This document shows positions 25,695-33,937 of a stretch of 64,000 nt of DNA, in pieces. Position 1 is the stretch's first letter. Each line of letters opens with the position of its first letter. Under the pieces are notes generated by a model that ran no database searches, had not been told where the DNA came from, and worked only from the letters and a program-made list of their open reading frames with translations. The position numbers and the translations under genes were made by a program. The DNA is from Nocardia paucivorans NBRC 100373 (lineage in GTDB: Bacteria > Actinomycetota > Actinomycetes > Mycobacteriales > Mycobacteriaceae), in contig NZ_BAGE01000038.1 of NCBI RefSeq assembly GCF_000308675.1, positions 1 through 64,000 of the forward strand. The letters run 5' to 3'.

Positions 25695-26378
25695 CTACGA
25701 CGGCGGAGTTGGGAAGATACCGGGCAACTCCAGGGCGTAGCGGACATCGTCGGTATTGCCCAGTGTCGCCAGGACGACGCGGATCATCGTGACCCGGGCG
25801 GCGGCGACGGTCTCCGGATCGGGTTCGGCGCCGGGACGGGTATCCGCGGCGATGCGGTAGACGACGTATTCGCAGACGTGTAGCGCGGCGTCGAGGTCCA
25901 GCGGCGCCGGAACCGGTCGGTCGAGTTCGGCGAATTTGGTGCGGACGATCTGGCGGATATCGTCGAGCGCCCGATTGCGGTAGCTCGAGACCGGTGAGGC
26001 GGGGTCGTGGAGTTCGGCGAACAGGGGCCGCAACATGGGCCCGTGGCCTCGGGCCCAGTCCAGGTAGGCGTCGATGAGGCGGATACCCAGTTCCACGCTT
26101 TCCGCGGGTGTGTCCAACGCATTCCGGATACCGCCCACCAGTCCGGCATTGGAGGCGTCCAGGACGGTGTGCAGGGGTTCGGTGGCATTGGCGAAGTATC
26201 GGTAGAAAGTGGGTCGCGCCAGACCGGCCTGTTCGATGATCTGCGCGACGTTCAGTCCTCGGGATCCGCCACGGGTGAACACCTCAGCGGTGGCGCGCAC
26301 GATCCGAGCGCGCACCTGATCGGCCTGTTCTCGTGTCTGTGGTGGTCGGCCTCGGCGGGTGGTGCTCTTCGCCGTCAT
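25695..26378 (-). CDS. TetR-family regulator
   Basis: This 227-residue regulator starts with an N-terminal DNA-binding domain (about 15-70): RARIVRATAEVFTRGG, LNVAQIIEQAGLARPTFYRYF. A ligand-binding helical domain of unknown specificity follows. It is divergent from the ALDH-SDR operon with about 180 bp between starts, so it probably represses that operon and itself. A 12-bp dyad at 26483-26494 in the shared region is a candidate operator. The ATG at 26378 was taken; ATGs at 26384 and 26411 are alternatives that only extend the N-terminus. Confidence 0.85.
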   Translation of the reverse strand: MTAKSTTRRGRPPQTREQADQVRARIVRATAEVFTRGGSRGLNVAQIIEQAGLARPTFYRYFANATEPLHTVLDASNAGLVGGIRNALDTPAESVELGIRLIDAYLDWARGHGPMLRPLFAELHDPASPVSSYRNRALDDIRQIVRTKFAELDRPVPAPLDLDAALHVCEYVVYRIAADTRPGAEPDPETVAAARVTMIRVVLATLGNTDDVRYALELPGIFPTPPS

Positions 26379-26451
26379 CCGCATCGATGCCGGGTGGTTG
26401 TGATACCGCACAGTCCGAATGCGGGCCGGGCTGTCGTTCGGAACGAGGCGC

Positions 26452-26494
26452 TTGACACGGTACAGGACACGGCCATTACTCTAACACTGCTGTT
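26452..26494 (+). promoter_or_regulatory. Candidate promoter and operator of ALDH operon
   Basis: A TTGACA -35-like hexamer (26452-26457) is followed 19 bp later by TACTCT. The dyad AACA-CTGC-TGTT covers 26483-26494 just downstream, where a bound TetR dimer would block transcription toward the ALDH gene. Confidence 0.35.
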
Positions 26495-26556
26495 CAATTA
26501 ATCCAGGTGATGTGGCTTCGCCCGCATGGCCGAGAATTTCCAGGAGTACGTCGCCC

Positions 26557-28128
26557 ATGACGACCGCTTCCCGGCTCGCCGATATCGACGCGCTGCCTCC
26601 GGATCTGGTGAAACCGCTGCTCGACCGGGCCGCGGCCGGTGGCGCCGCCTCGGTACAGGTCGTCGCCCCCGCTACCGGTCGTCCGCTCGTCGAGTTGCCG
26701 CAGTCCTCGATCGCCGATATCGACGCCGCCTTCGAACGCGCCCGTCGGGCGCAACGCGGGTGGGAGAAGGTCCCGGTTCGGGAGCGGGCCGCTGTCCTGC
26801 GCCGTTTCCACGACATCGTGCTGGCCGAGCAGGACACCATTCTCGACATCGTCCAGACCGAAACCGGAAAATCCCGGGCGCACGCCTTCGACGAGGTCGG
26901 CGATGTGGCGGTGAACTCGCGGTACTACGCCGCCACGGCCGCGCGGCTACTGGCCGACCGCGCCCCGCGCGGAGTGCTTCCCGGGCTCACTACGGTCCGG
27001 GTGCGGCACCGACCCAAGGGAGTGGTCGCGGTTATTTCGCCGTGGAACTATCCACTGGCGCTGGCCGTCTCCGATGCCCTGCCGGCGCTGATCGCGGGAA
27101 ACGCCGTTATCGGTCGCCCCGACAACCAGACCGCGCTCACCGCGCTGTGGGCGGTGGACGCCGCCGAACGCGCCGGTCTCCCGAGGGATCTGTGGCAGAT
27201 CGTGCTGGGACGCGGATCGGTGATCGGCCCCGAGGTGATCGACCGCGCCGATTACGTCGACTACACCGGTTCCAGCGCCACCGGCCGCACCATCGGCCGA
27301 CAGGCCGGCGAACGGCTCATCGGCTGCTCCCTGGAACTGGGCGGTAAGAACCCGTTGCTGGTACTGGCCGACGCCAGGATCGGCGCCGCCGCCAAGGCCG
27401 CGGTTCGGGCCAGTTTCTCCTCCGCCGGGCAGCTGTGCGAATCGATGGAGCGGATCTATGTGCACGAGGCGGTCTACGACCGGTTCGTGGCCGAGTTCGT
27501 GGAAAACGTGCAGAAACTGAAGCTCGGGGCCGAACTCGACTACAGCAGCGATATGGGTTCGCTCACCTTCCAGCGGCAGCTGGACACCGTCCGAGCGCAT
27601 GTCGACGACGCCGTCGCCAAGGGCGCCACCGTACTCACCGGCGGGCGGCATCGCCCGGATCTCGGCCCGTACTTCTACGAACCGACCGTGCTCACCGGGG
27701 TGACCCCCGAGATGACCGTCCATCGCGAGGAAACCTTCGGTCCCGTCGTCTCGGTGTACAAGGTGAGCAGTGATGACGAGGCGGTGGAGCAGGCCAACGA
27801 CACCGCCTACGGCCTCAATGCCAGTGTCTGGACCCGAGATCCGGCGCGCGGTCGAGAAATCGCGGCGCGAATCAAGGCCGGATCGGTGAACATCAACGAG
27901 GGGTTCATCGCGGCCTGGGGTAGTGCCGACGCTCCCTCGGGCGGTCTCGGTATCTCCGGCACCGGCCGACGACACGGGCCCGAAGGACTGCTCAAATACG
28001 TCGACACGCAGACCATCGCCGCCCAGCGGCTGCTGCGGATCGCGCCGCTGCCGGGTATGTCGGAACAACTGTGGGCCAAGACCATGACGCTTTATTTCCG
28101 GGTCATGAAAACCCTGCGCCAGAAATAG
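26557..28128 (+). CDS. NAD(P)-dependent aldehyde dehydrogenase
   Basis: This 523-residue ALDH resembles succinate-semialdehyde dehydrogenases in motif order. Motifs are VVAVISPWNYPLALAVSD (cofactor loop), GNAVIGRPDNQTALTAL, VDYTGSSATGRTIGRQA, the catalytic Glu in CSLELGGKNPLLVL, and the catalytic Cys in SSAGQLCESMERIYV. ETFGPVVSVYKV comes near the end. It oxidises an aldehyde to the acid; the substrate is unknown. It starts at 26557 behind AGGAG. An SDR gene lies 43 bp downstream and the TetR gene is divergent, which suggests an inducible alcohol/aldehyde catabolic pair. The C-terminal 30 residues extend past the usual ALDH end. Confidence 0.88.
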   Translation: MTTASRLADIDALPPDLVKPLLDRAAAGGAASVQVVAPATGRPLVELPQSSIADIDAAFERARRAQRGWEKVPVRERAAVLRRFHDIVLAEQDTILDIVQTETGKSRAHAFDEVGDVAVNSRYYAATAARLLADRAPRGVLPGLTTVRVRHRPKGVVAVISPWNYPLALAVSDALPALIAGNAVIGRPDNQTALTALWAVDAAERAGLPRDLWQIVLGRGSVIGPEVIDRADYVDYTGSSATGRTIGRQAGERLIGCSLELGGKNPLLVLADARIGAAAKAAVRASFSSAGQLCESMERIYVHEAVYDRFVAEFVENVQKLKLGAELDYSSDMGSLTFQRQLDTVRAHVDDAVAKGATVLTGGRHRPDLGPYFYEPTVLTGVTPEMTVHREETFGPVVSVYKVSSDDEAVEQANDTAYGLNASVWTRDPARGREIAARIKAGSVNINEGFIAAWGSADAPSGGLGISGTGRRHGPEGLLKYVDTQTIAAQRLLRIAPLPGMSEQLWAKTMTLYFRVMKTLRQK

Positions 28129-28171
28129 GTCGCACCGACCCTGGGATTGCTCGAACAAGGATTTGAATTCG

Positions 28172-28999
28172 ATGAAACTCGATACCGTCGCCGGCAAGAA
28201 GGTACTCGTCACCGGGGCCGCGATGGGCCTGGGCAAGTTGTTCGCCGAACAGGCCGTCCGTGAGGGTGCCGCCGCGGTCGTGCTCTGGGACGTCAACGAC
28301 ACTGCGCTGACCGACACCGCCGCCGAACTGTCCGGCAAGGGGGCGCGGATTCACCGGTACACCGTGGATGTCTCCGACCCCGAGGCCGTCCACACGGCCG
28401 CGGAAAAGGTACGTGACGAGGTCGGTGATATCGATGTTCTGGTCAACAATGCCGGAATCGTGCGCGGCAATTCCTATTTCTGGGAAACCTCCGATCGCTC
28501 CGATATCGAGAAGACCATGGCGATCAATTCATTGGCGCCGATGTACATCACCCTCGAATTCCTGCCCGCCATGATCGCGAACGGGTCCGAGGCGCGAATC
28601 CTCACCATCGCCTCGTCGGCGGGTCTGGTGCACAATCCCCGCATGAGCGTCTACGCCGCCTCGAAATGGGCGGCGCTGGGCTGGTCGGATTCGGTGCGGA
28701 TCGAACTCGATCAGGCCGGACATCGACACGTCCGCGTCACCACCATCTGCCCCACCTACATCAATACCGGGATGTTCGAGGGCGCCAAGGGCTTTTGGCT
28801 CACCCCGATCCTGGACGCGCACAAGGTCGTCGACACCTCGTGGAACGCGATGAAAAAGGGGACCCCGGTGGTGATCCTGCCATGGACCTCTCGACTCAAC
28901 AAGGTGCTGTCGGGCCTACTGCCCATTCGACTGCGCGACTTCTTCCTCGACATGGTGGGCGTGTATCACTCCATGGAGGATTTCACCGGACGAAAGTGA
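28172..28999 (+). CDS. Short-chain dehydrogenase/reductase
   Basis: This 275-residue classical SDR has the NAD(P) motif VTGAAMGLGKLF (TGxxxGxG), NNAG in DVLVNNAGIVRG, and the catalytic Ser-Tyr-Lys in IASSAGLVHNPRMSVYAASK. Asp follows strand 2 (LWDVND), favouring NAD over NADP. The C-terminal region (LNKVLSGLLPIRLRDFFLDMVGVY) is hydrophobic and may bind a lipid-like substrate or touch the membrane. The ATG at 28172 has AAGGA upstream. It is likely co-transcribed with the aldehyde dehydrogenase, so the two could oxidise an alcohol stepwise to an acid. Confidence 0.88.
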   Translation: MKLDTVAGKKVLVTGAAMGLGKLFAEQAVREGAAAVVLWDVNDTALTDTAAELSGKGARIHRYTVDVSDPEAVHTAAEKVRDEVGDIDVLVNNAGIVRGNSYFWETSDRSDIEKTMAINSLAPMYITLEFLPAMIANGSEARILTIASSAGLVHNPRMSVYAASKWAALGWSDSVRIELDQAGHRHVRVTTICPTYINTGMFEGAKGFWLTPILDAHKVVDTSWNAMKKGTPVVILPWTSRLNKVLSGLLPIRLRDFFLDMVGVYHSMEDFTGRK

Positions 29000-29008
29000 T
29001 ACCGCGGG

Positions 29009-29776
29009 TCATTCGGACCGACCGATGGCGACGGTGGCCTCGAGTTCGGGGGAGTGCACCATCCGGGCCGCCAGGCCATGTTCGGAGAGGACCGCGGCGG
29101 CCGCGGCGGTCTGATCCACGCCCACCTCGATCAGCACATGACCACCGGGACGCAGCCAGGCACCGGCACCGGCGGCCACCCGACGGAACACGTCCAGACC
29201 GTCCGACCCGCCGTCGAGCGCGATGGCGGGTTCGTGGTCGCGTGCCTCGACCGGCAGTTGCGTGATCCGACGAGTGGGCACGTATGGGGTGTTGGCGAGC
29301 AGGACGTCGACCCGGCCGCGCAGCTCGTCGGGAAGCGCGTCGAAGAGATCGCCCCGATACACCCGCGCACCGATCGCCACGAGATTGTCGCGGGCACAGG
29401 CCACGGCGACCGGGTCGATATCGGAGGCCACCAACTCCATCGGCCGAGCCAGCGTATGAAGGAGGGCCAGTCCCAGCGCTCCCGACCCGCAACACAGGTC
29501 GACCACCGTGGGGCGATCGGACCGCCCGCGGAGCAGGGAAGCGGCCTCCTCGACGAGGAATACCGTGCGCTGTCGCGGCACGAAAACCCCCGGACGCACC
29601 CCGACCCGGATCCCGCCGAACTCCACCCGGCCGAGCAGATACTCCAACGGCGTGCCGGCGGCCCGACGGGCCACCAGATCGTCGAGCTCTTCGTCCGAGC
29701 TCGCCGCCGCCAGCAATAGTCGGGCCTCCTCCTCGGCGAACACACAGCCTGCCGCTCGCAGCCGGGCCGTCACCAT
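29009..29776 (-). CDS. PrmC/HemK-like methyltransferase with NTPY motif
   Basis: This protein of about 255 residues belongs to the group of SAM-dependent N5-glutamine methyltransferase-like proteins. The SAM motif is VVDLCCGSGALGLAL, with the acidic residue in ASDIDPVAVACARDNL. The catalytic loop is LLANTPYVPTRRI, while genuine PrmC, which methylates release-factor Gln, has NPPY. The related subgroup typically tolerates a change there, so the substrate may be something other than a release factor. An N-terminal helical domain (1-85) is present. The start is ATG 29776 or GTG 29797; neither has a clear ribosome site. It is convergent with the SDR gene (9 bp apart). Confidence 0.75.
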   Translation of the reverse strand: MVTARLRAAGCVFAEEEARLLLAAASSDEELDDLVARRAAGTPLEYLLGRVEFGGIRVGVRPGVFVPRQRTVFLVEEAASLLRGRSDRPTVVDLCCGSGALGLALLHTLARPMELVASDIDPVAVACARDNLVAIGARVYRGDLFDALPDELRGRVDVLLANTPYVPTRRITQLPVEARDHEPAIALDGGSDGLDVFRRVAAGAGAWLRPGGHVLIEVGVDQTAAAAAVLSEHGLAARMVHSPELEATVAIGRSE

Positions 29777-29905
29777 CGCCGCATCACGCGTATGCACCGG
29801 GTCAGTGTGCCGGTGGCGCACCGGCGAGCGCACCCGATTTATCGCCCCACCGGACGGCCGCGCAGGAGACCGGACGACGCCGTCCGGCCCCCGGCGGCGT
29901 CGCGT

Positions 29906-30784
29906 TCACCGGGCGATGGCGAGCTGGAGGGTGCGACCGGCGTCCAGGTAGATCCCCCGCTGCGCCTGTCTGCTCGGGGGCGGCAGTTGGGAGACCAGGT
30001 GCTCGAGTGAGGTGGTCGCGCCCACCACATGTGTGCCCGCGACGATGAAGTCGGCCACCGCGCGGCGGATATGGTTCGGCGATGTCACCACCACCGCGCT
30101 CGTCGCGCCGAGATCACGCAGAATACGGCTGCTGAACAGGGCGTTCTGCACCGTTGATCCGGCCCGGTTCTCCACATGGATCCGCTGGGCCGGCACCCCG
30201 TGCCCCACCAGCCAGTTGCGCATGGCCTCCGCTTCGGTGATCCCGTTGCTGGGGTTGCCGCCGGTGACGACGATCGGTGAGAACGGGGAGGCGATGGACT
30301 GGAGCCAGGCCGCGGTCAGCCGGTTCACCAGTTCCGGGCGCAGCGAACCGTCGGGCAGCAGACCGTAGCCGAGAACCACGATCCCGGTCTGCGGTCCCAC
30401 CAGCGCGGGCAGCGGATTGGGCAGGGTGGCCACCGCAGAGCCGACCGCGTGGATCACCCGGTCGGTGCCCGCCGCCAGATCGCCGTCCACCGCGCGCAGG
30501 CGGGCCATGGTGTCGTGGAAGGCGAGCAGATCGCCGGCGTAATGCGACCAGATGGCCTGCAGCGAGAGCGCCTTGGCGTCGGTGGGGTTGCGGTCGATGA
30601 GGATACGCAGATCCGCGCGTCCGGCGGCGTCGTTACCGGCGGTGAAATGCCGCTGCGCCGAATTGTAGAGGGCATCCGTATCCGGACTGTCGGCCTGGGC
30701 GGGAGAGCTCGCGAAACCGGCCGCGAGAGCCACGGCCGTGGCGACGGCCGCCAGCAGCCGGCGCATACTTCTGGAGATTTTCAC
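29906..30784 (-). CDS. Secreted DUF218/YdcF-family protein
   Basis: This protein of about 292 residues has a signal peptide (MRRLLAAVATAVALAAGF, cleavage near SSPAQADS). A short TPR-like helical part follows (ALYNSAQRHFTAGNDAAGRA). The DUF218 domain contains GIVVLGYGLLPDGSLRPELVNRL, PIVVTGGNPSNGITEAEAM, VENRAGSTVQNALFSSRIL and VVVTSPNHIRRAV. DUF218 proteins (SanA/YdcF) act in envelope maintenance, but their chemistry is poorly known. The GTG at 30784 is 11 nt from GGAAAGG; a GTG at 30796 touches it too closely. It is divergent from the FolD-like gene. Confidence 0.78.
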   Translation of the reverse strand: MKISRSMRRLLAAVATAVALAAGFASSPAQADSPDTDALYNSAQRHFTAGNDAAGRADLRILIDRNPTDAKALSLQAIWSHYAGDLLAFHDTMARLRAVDGDLAAGTDRVIHAVGSAVATLPNPLPALVGPQTGIVVLGYGLLPDGSLRPELVNRLTAAWLQSIASPFSPIVVTGGNPSNGITEAEAMRNWLVGHGVPAQRIHVENRAGSTVQNALFSSRILRDLGATSAVVVTSPNHIRRAVADFIVAGTHVVGATTSLEHLVSQLPPPSRQAQRGIYLDAGRTLQLAIAR

Positions 30785-30942
30785 TACTGATGACACCTTT
30801 CCGCGAAGGATTGGGTTTCGGTAGGTAAGCGAGCGCTGTGCCGATATGGAGCTTCCCTACGATATGTCCGACGGTTTCGTACCGGTGGGAACCGTGGCGG
30901 CCCGTCATGGGCACGATTCGGGCGACGATAGGCTGGATCCCC

Positions 30943-31794
30943 GTGGATACCGCATCGCTGCCCGGTAAGGACCTCGCCGCCGCCATCAATATCGATACCA
31001 CAGCACGCGCCGCCGCGTTGACCGAGCGTACGAGCCGCGCCCCGCGGCTGGCGCTGGTCGTCGCCAATGACGATCCGGCCAGTGCCTGGTATGTCAATTC
31101 GCTGCGCAAAGCGGCCGCCCGTCTCGGAATCGACTGCGAAACCGTGGACCTGGGTGCCGACGCCGACGTCGACACCATTCGCGGTGAACTGTCGGCCCGC
31201 AGCAAGGACGCCGAAACCGACGCCATCATGTTGCAGACCCCGCTGCCCGCCGGTGTCACCCTCGACGACGTCTCCTCCGCCATCGTCGCCTCCAAGGACG
31301 TCGACGGTGTGAGTCCGCTCTCACTCGGTCTGCTCGCCGCCGGCCTGGACGGTTTCGCCCCCGCCACCGCCGAGGCCGTGGTGGAGTTGCTGAAACATCA
31401 CGAGATCCCGCTCGCCGGCCGGCACGTCGCCGTTGTCGGCCGCTCCAATGTGGTCGGCAAACCGCTCGCCCAGCTGCTGCTGGCGGAGAATGCCACGGTC
31501 ACCGTCTGCCATTCCCGAACCACCGATCTACCGGCCGTGACCTCGGCCGCCGATGTGGTGGTCGCCGCCGCCGGGCGAATCGGACTGGTCACCGGCGAGC
31601 ATGTGCGCGAGGGAGCGGTGGTGATCGACGTGGGTACCAACGAGGCGGCCGACGGTGGCATCGTGGGGGATGTCGATGCCGAATCGGTGCGCGGGAAGGC
31701 AGTGGGACTGAGCCCTGTTCCCGGCGGGGTGGGACCGGTGACCACGGCACTGCTCATGCGGCATGTGGTGCTCGCCGCCGAACAAGGACGCTGA
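30943..31794 (+). CDS. Divergent FolD-type methylenetetrahydrofolate enzyme
   Basis: This protein of about 283 residues follows the FolD fold. Both domains are recognisable: IMLQTPLPAG, KDVDGVSPLSLG, AVVGRSNVVGKPLAQLLL (NADP site), TVCHSRTTDLP, VIDVGTN, GDVDAES and PVPGGVGPVTTALL. FolD makes 10-formyl-THF through dehydrogenase and cyclohydrolase steps. The Tyr and Lys of the active site can be aligned (WYVNSLRKAA), but the usual GFHPxN and PCTPxG loops read GVSPLS and APATAEA. It may be a paralogue with altered substrate use. The start is uncertain: GTG 30943 or ATG 30907. Confidence 0.72.
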   Translation: MDTASLPGKDLAAAINIDTTARAAALTERTSRAPRLALVVANDDPASAWYVNSLRKAAARLGIDCETVDLGADADVDTIRGELSARSKDAETDAIMLQTPLPAGVTLDDVSSAIVASKDVDGVSPLSLGLLAAGLDGFAPATAEAVVELLKHHEIPLAGRHVAVVGRSNVVGKPLAQLLLAENATVTVCHSRTTDLPAVTSAADVVVAAAGRIGLVTGEHVREGAVVIDVGTNEAADGGIVGDVDAESVRGKAVGLSPVPGGVGPVTTALLMRHVVLAAEQGR

Positions 31795-31835
31795 GAGACC
31801 GGGGCATGCCGAGACCGGCGGCCCCGTCGAGCCGG

Positions 31836-31866
31836 GGTCCCATCGAACGAAGCGCTCGATGGGACC
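31836..31866. terminator. Bidirectional hairpin terminator
   Basis: A perfect 11-bp stem (GGTCCCATCGA with TCGATGGGACC) with a 9-nt loop lies between the FolD-like stop and the convergent ESX-like gene stop. Confidence 0.75.
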
Positions 31867-31871
31867 GATGT

Positions 31872-33122
31872 TCACACCATCTGAGAGGTATCCAGGGTGG
31901 GTTGCTGTTGTATCTGGGTGGGAGGCTGCGTGGGCTGGTTGCGGTTTAGTTGGGCTTGCTTCTGCAAATAGGCCCTGATGTACTGGTCGTACCCGTTCGC
32001 GTAGCCGATACGATCTGAGCGGTGCACACCGGAACTTCGTTCGTAGTATTCGTCGAAGACCGCAGCGGCCTGGGCGGGCGTACTCGCGCCTCTCAGATAG
32101 CCATATGCCTTCGATTCGTTCGTATTCAATTCGTGCACCAGGTAGTCGATCTGGACTTCCCATCTGCTCGGGTCTTTGAGCGGATGATTCGCGGCGAACG
32201 CGTAGAGCCCTTCCAGTCGGCTCCCTCGCCATTGGGCCAGACCGTAGGAGCCTTCTTCGGCGTAGAGGGCGCCCGTATCGAAGCCCGGCGCTTCGACCTG
32301 GAGGTTGCCGAGGATGCCCACTGCCTGGGCGTGGGTCAGCCCGTGCTCACGTAGGCGCTGGTAGATCAACTCGGGTGGAACTTTTTCCCCTTGGCCGACG
32401 GGCTTCACATTGCTCGCATGCTGCACAGCGTTGGTGTACTGCACACCGTTGCCCCTGGTACCGGGGGAGCCGCTCCACGGCGTGGACGAAGTCGGCATAA
32501 CGGGCGGCATATACGGCGAGCCGCCGCCCAGGGGCGAGCTGCCCCCCATGGTCTGGAGCGGGGACGGCTGAGGTATGTCGGGGTCCTGTAACTGGGTGTG
32601 CGCCTGGCTGACCTTGTCCTTCGCGATGCCGAGTTCCTCGTCGATGGCGGCCATGGCCCGGAACTGCTCCTTCAACCAGGCCTGCTTGTTCAGTCGACCC
32701 TCTTTGTCGACGAAATCGCTCTTCGGGCGGACATCGCCCAGGATCTCCTTGGTGCGTTTGATGAAGGTGTCGGTCGCGGTGTAGGCGGTGTTGCTGGCCA
32801 CAGCGGCCTTCGAGGCGATATCGCCGACCTTCTTGTCCAGGTCGTCCAGCTCTTCTTTGTACTGCTGGTACTGATTGCTCTGGGCCTCGTACTCTTCCTT
32901 CAGCTTCCCCTCGCCGAGTTGCTCCGGGCGTTTCGTCTCGGGTGTGGGCGATGTCGCCGGGTCGTCGTCGGCGAGTGCCTTCAACACACTGGGCTTGACC
33001 GTCTCCGCTTTTCCGTCGCCGAGACCTTTCGCCAAACCACGGAATATCCATTCCACTCGGTCGACATAGGAATTCAGAACCGTAGCGCCCGAGACATCGG
33101 GGAATTTCACCTCGAGGGCCAT
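31872..33122 (-). CDS. ESX-like protein with phage tail-lysozyme domain
   Basis: This 416-residue protein has three parts. Residues 1-185 are helical and charged (LGEGKLKEEYEAQSNQYQQY, DDLDKKVGDIASK), resembling the helical N-terminal domains of ESX or type VII substrates. Residues about 185-240 are a Pro/Gly/Ser linker. Residues about 250-390 match a phage tail-tip lysozyme: PPELIYQRLREHGLTHAQA, GILGNLQVEAPGFD, GSYGLAQWRGSRLEGLYAFA, WEVQIDYLVHELN, and EYYERSSGVHRSDRIGYAN. The last 25 residues are Gln/Pro-rich. No Sec signal is present, so export would need another route. The predicted action is cutting peptidoglycan. The ATG at 33122 has GGGAG upstream. Confidence 0.72.
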   Translation of the reverse strand: MALEVKFPDVSGATVLNSYVDRVEWIFRGLAKGLGDGKAETVKPSVLKALADDDPATSPTPETKRPEQLGEGKLKEEYEAQSNQYQQYKEELDDLDKKVGDIASKAAVASNTAYTATDTFIKRTKEILGDVRPKSDFVDKEGRLNKQAWLKEQFRAMAAIDEELGIAKDKVSQAHTQLQDPDIPQPSPLQTMGGSSPLGGGSPYMPPVMPTSSTPWSGSPGTRGNGVQYTNAVQHASNVKPVGQGEKVPPELIYQRLREHGLTHAQAVGILGNLQVEAPGFDTGALYAEEGSYGLAQWRGSRLEGLYAFAANHPLKDPSRWEVQIDYLVHELNTNESKAYGYLRGASTPAQAAAVFDEYYERSSGVHRSDRIGYANGYDQYIRAYLQKQAQLNRNQPTQPPTQIQQQPTLDTSQMV

Positions 33123-33447
33123 GCTTCACTCCCTGCATGCCGCGGTGCGAGCACCCGCTGTCGTACCGGAACAGTGTGCGTCAGGATACAGTTGTTCCCG
33201 ACACCGATACGGCGAGTGATATCGGTGTCCTGTTTCATGGTGCACGCCTCGCCGCTTCACTCCTTGCTCGGGTCGCTGTCTGCCGTCGAGCCCTGTCCGG
33301 CAGCGTAAACGGGGGCGGCCCCGTCCGCTACGCCCTGTTCCCGCCGGTGGGAGCCCTTGGGGTGAAAGGGTGATCTCGCTGTTCGGGGTGCCTGTATGTG
33401 CGGAGTGCCGGTAAACGGACCGGGTGGTACCGGATAGGGTGGGTTAC
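33123..33447. other. 325-bp intergenic region between divergent genes
   Basis: The region separates the lysozyme-domain gene from the TrkA-C/antiporter pair. It contains a perfect 10-bp inverted repeat (GACACCGATA at 33200-33209, TATCGGTGTC at 33220-33229), a small hairpin ACGGGG-GCGG-CCCCGT near 33309, and a GGGAGCC..GGGGTGAA stretch near 33350-33366 that faintly recalls the core of ydaO riboswitches. No coding sequence is supported. Confidence 0.5.
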
Positions 33448-33930
33448 GTGAACGTGGATGTGACCCCTCTTCCGGGAATAGGTGTTCGTAAAGATTTCCC
33501 ACTCTCCGGCGTACGGAGACGGATCGGGGTCGTGGACCACAAGGACGGCACCATCGACCTGATCTTCACCAAGGTCGGTGATCCGGACACCACCACTCAG
33601 ATCCCCTTGACCGAGACCGAGGCCGGGGCGTTGGCCAACCTGCTCGGCGCGCCTCAGCTGGTCGCGCAGCTGCGGGCCGAACATCAGGACATGGAGGGTG
33701 TCAATACACGCCAGCTGCCCATCGGTGAGGGTTCTCCCTACGACGGTCGGACACTCGGTGACACTCGGATGCGGACCCGGACCAAGGCCTCCATCGTGGC
33801 CGTGATGCGCGCCGGGCAGGTGCATCCGGCTCCGGGACCCGAGTTCCCCCTCACCGCCGGCGATCTGCTCGTCGTGGTCGGAACCAGCGAGGGACTGGAT
33901 GCCGCCGCCGAGATACTGACCGAGGGCTGA
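33448..33930 (+). CDS. TrkA-C domain regulatory subunit of K+/H+ antiporter
   Basis: This 160-residue cytoplasmic protein has a small N-terminal beta domain (VDVTPLPGIGVRKDF, GVVDHKDGTIDLIF) and a C-terminal TrkA-C/RCK_C domain (SIVAVMRAGQVHPAPGPEF, LLVVVGTSEGLDAAAEIL). This is the arrangement of KhtT-like gating subunits, whose C-terminal domain senses a nucleotide such as c-di-AMP in related systems. The gene starts with the GTG at 33448 behind a GGGTGGG stretch and is followed after only 7 bp by the antiporter gene, so the two form one unit in potassium/proton exchange. Confidence 0.85.
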   Translation: MNVDVTPLPGIGVRKDFPLSGVRRRIGVVDHKDGTIDLIFTKVGDPDTTTQIPLTETEAGALANLLGAPQLVAQLRAEHQDMEGVNTRQLPIGEGSPYDGRTLGDTRMRTRTKASIVAVMRAGQVHPAPGPEFPLTAGDLLVVVGTSEGLDAAAEILTEG

Positions 33931-33937
33931 TCGACGA

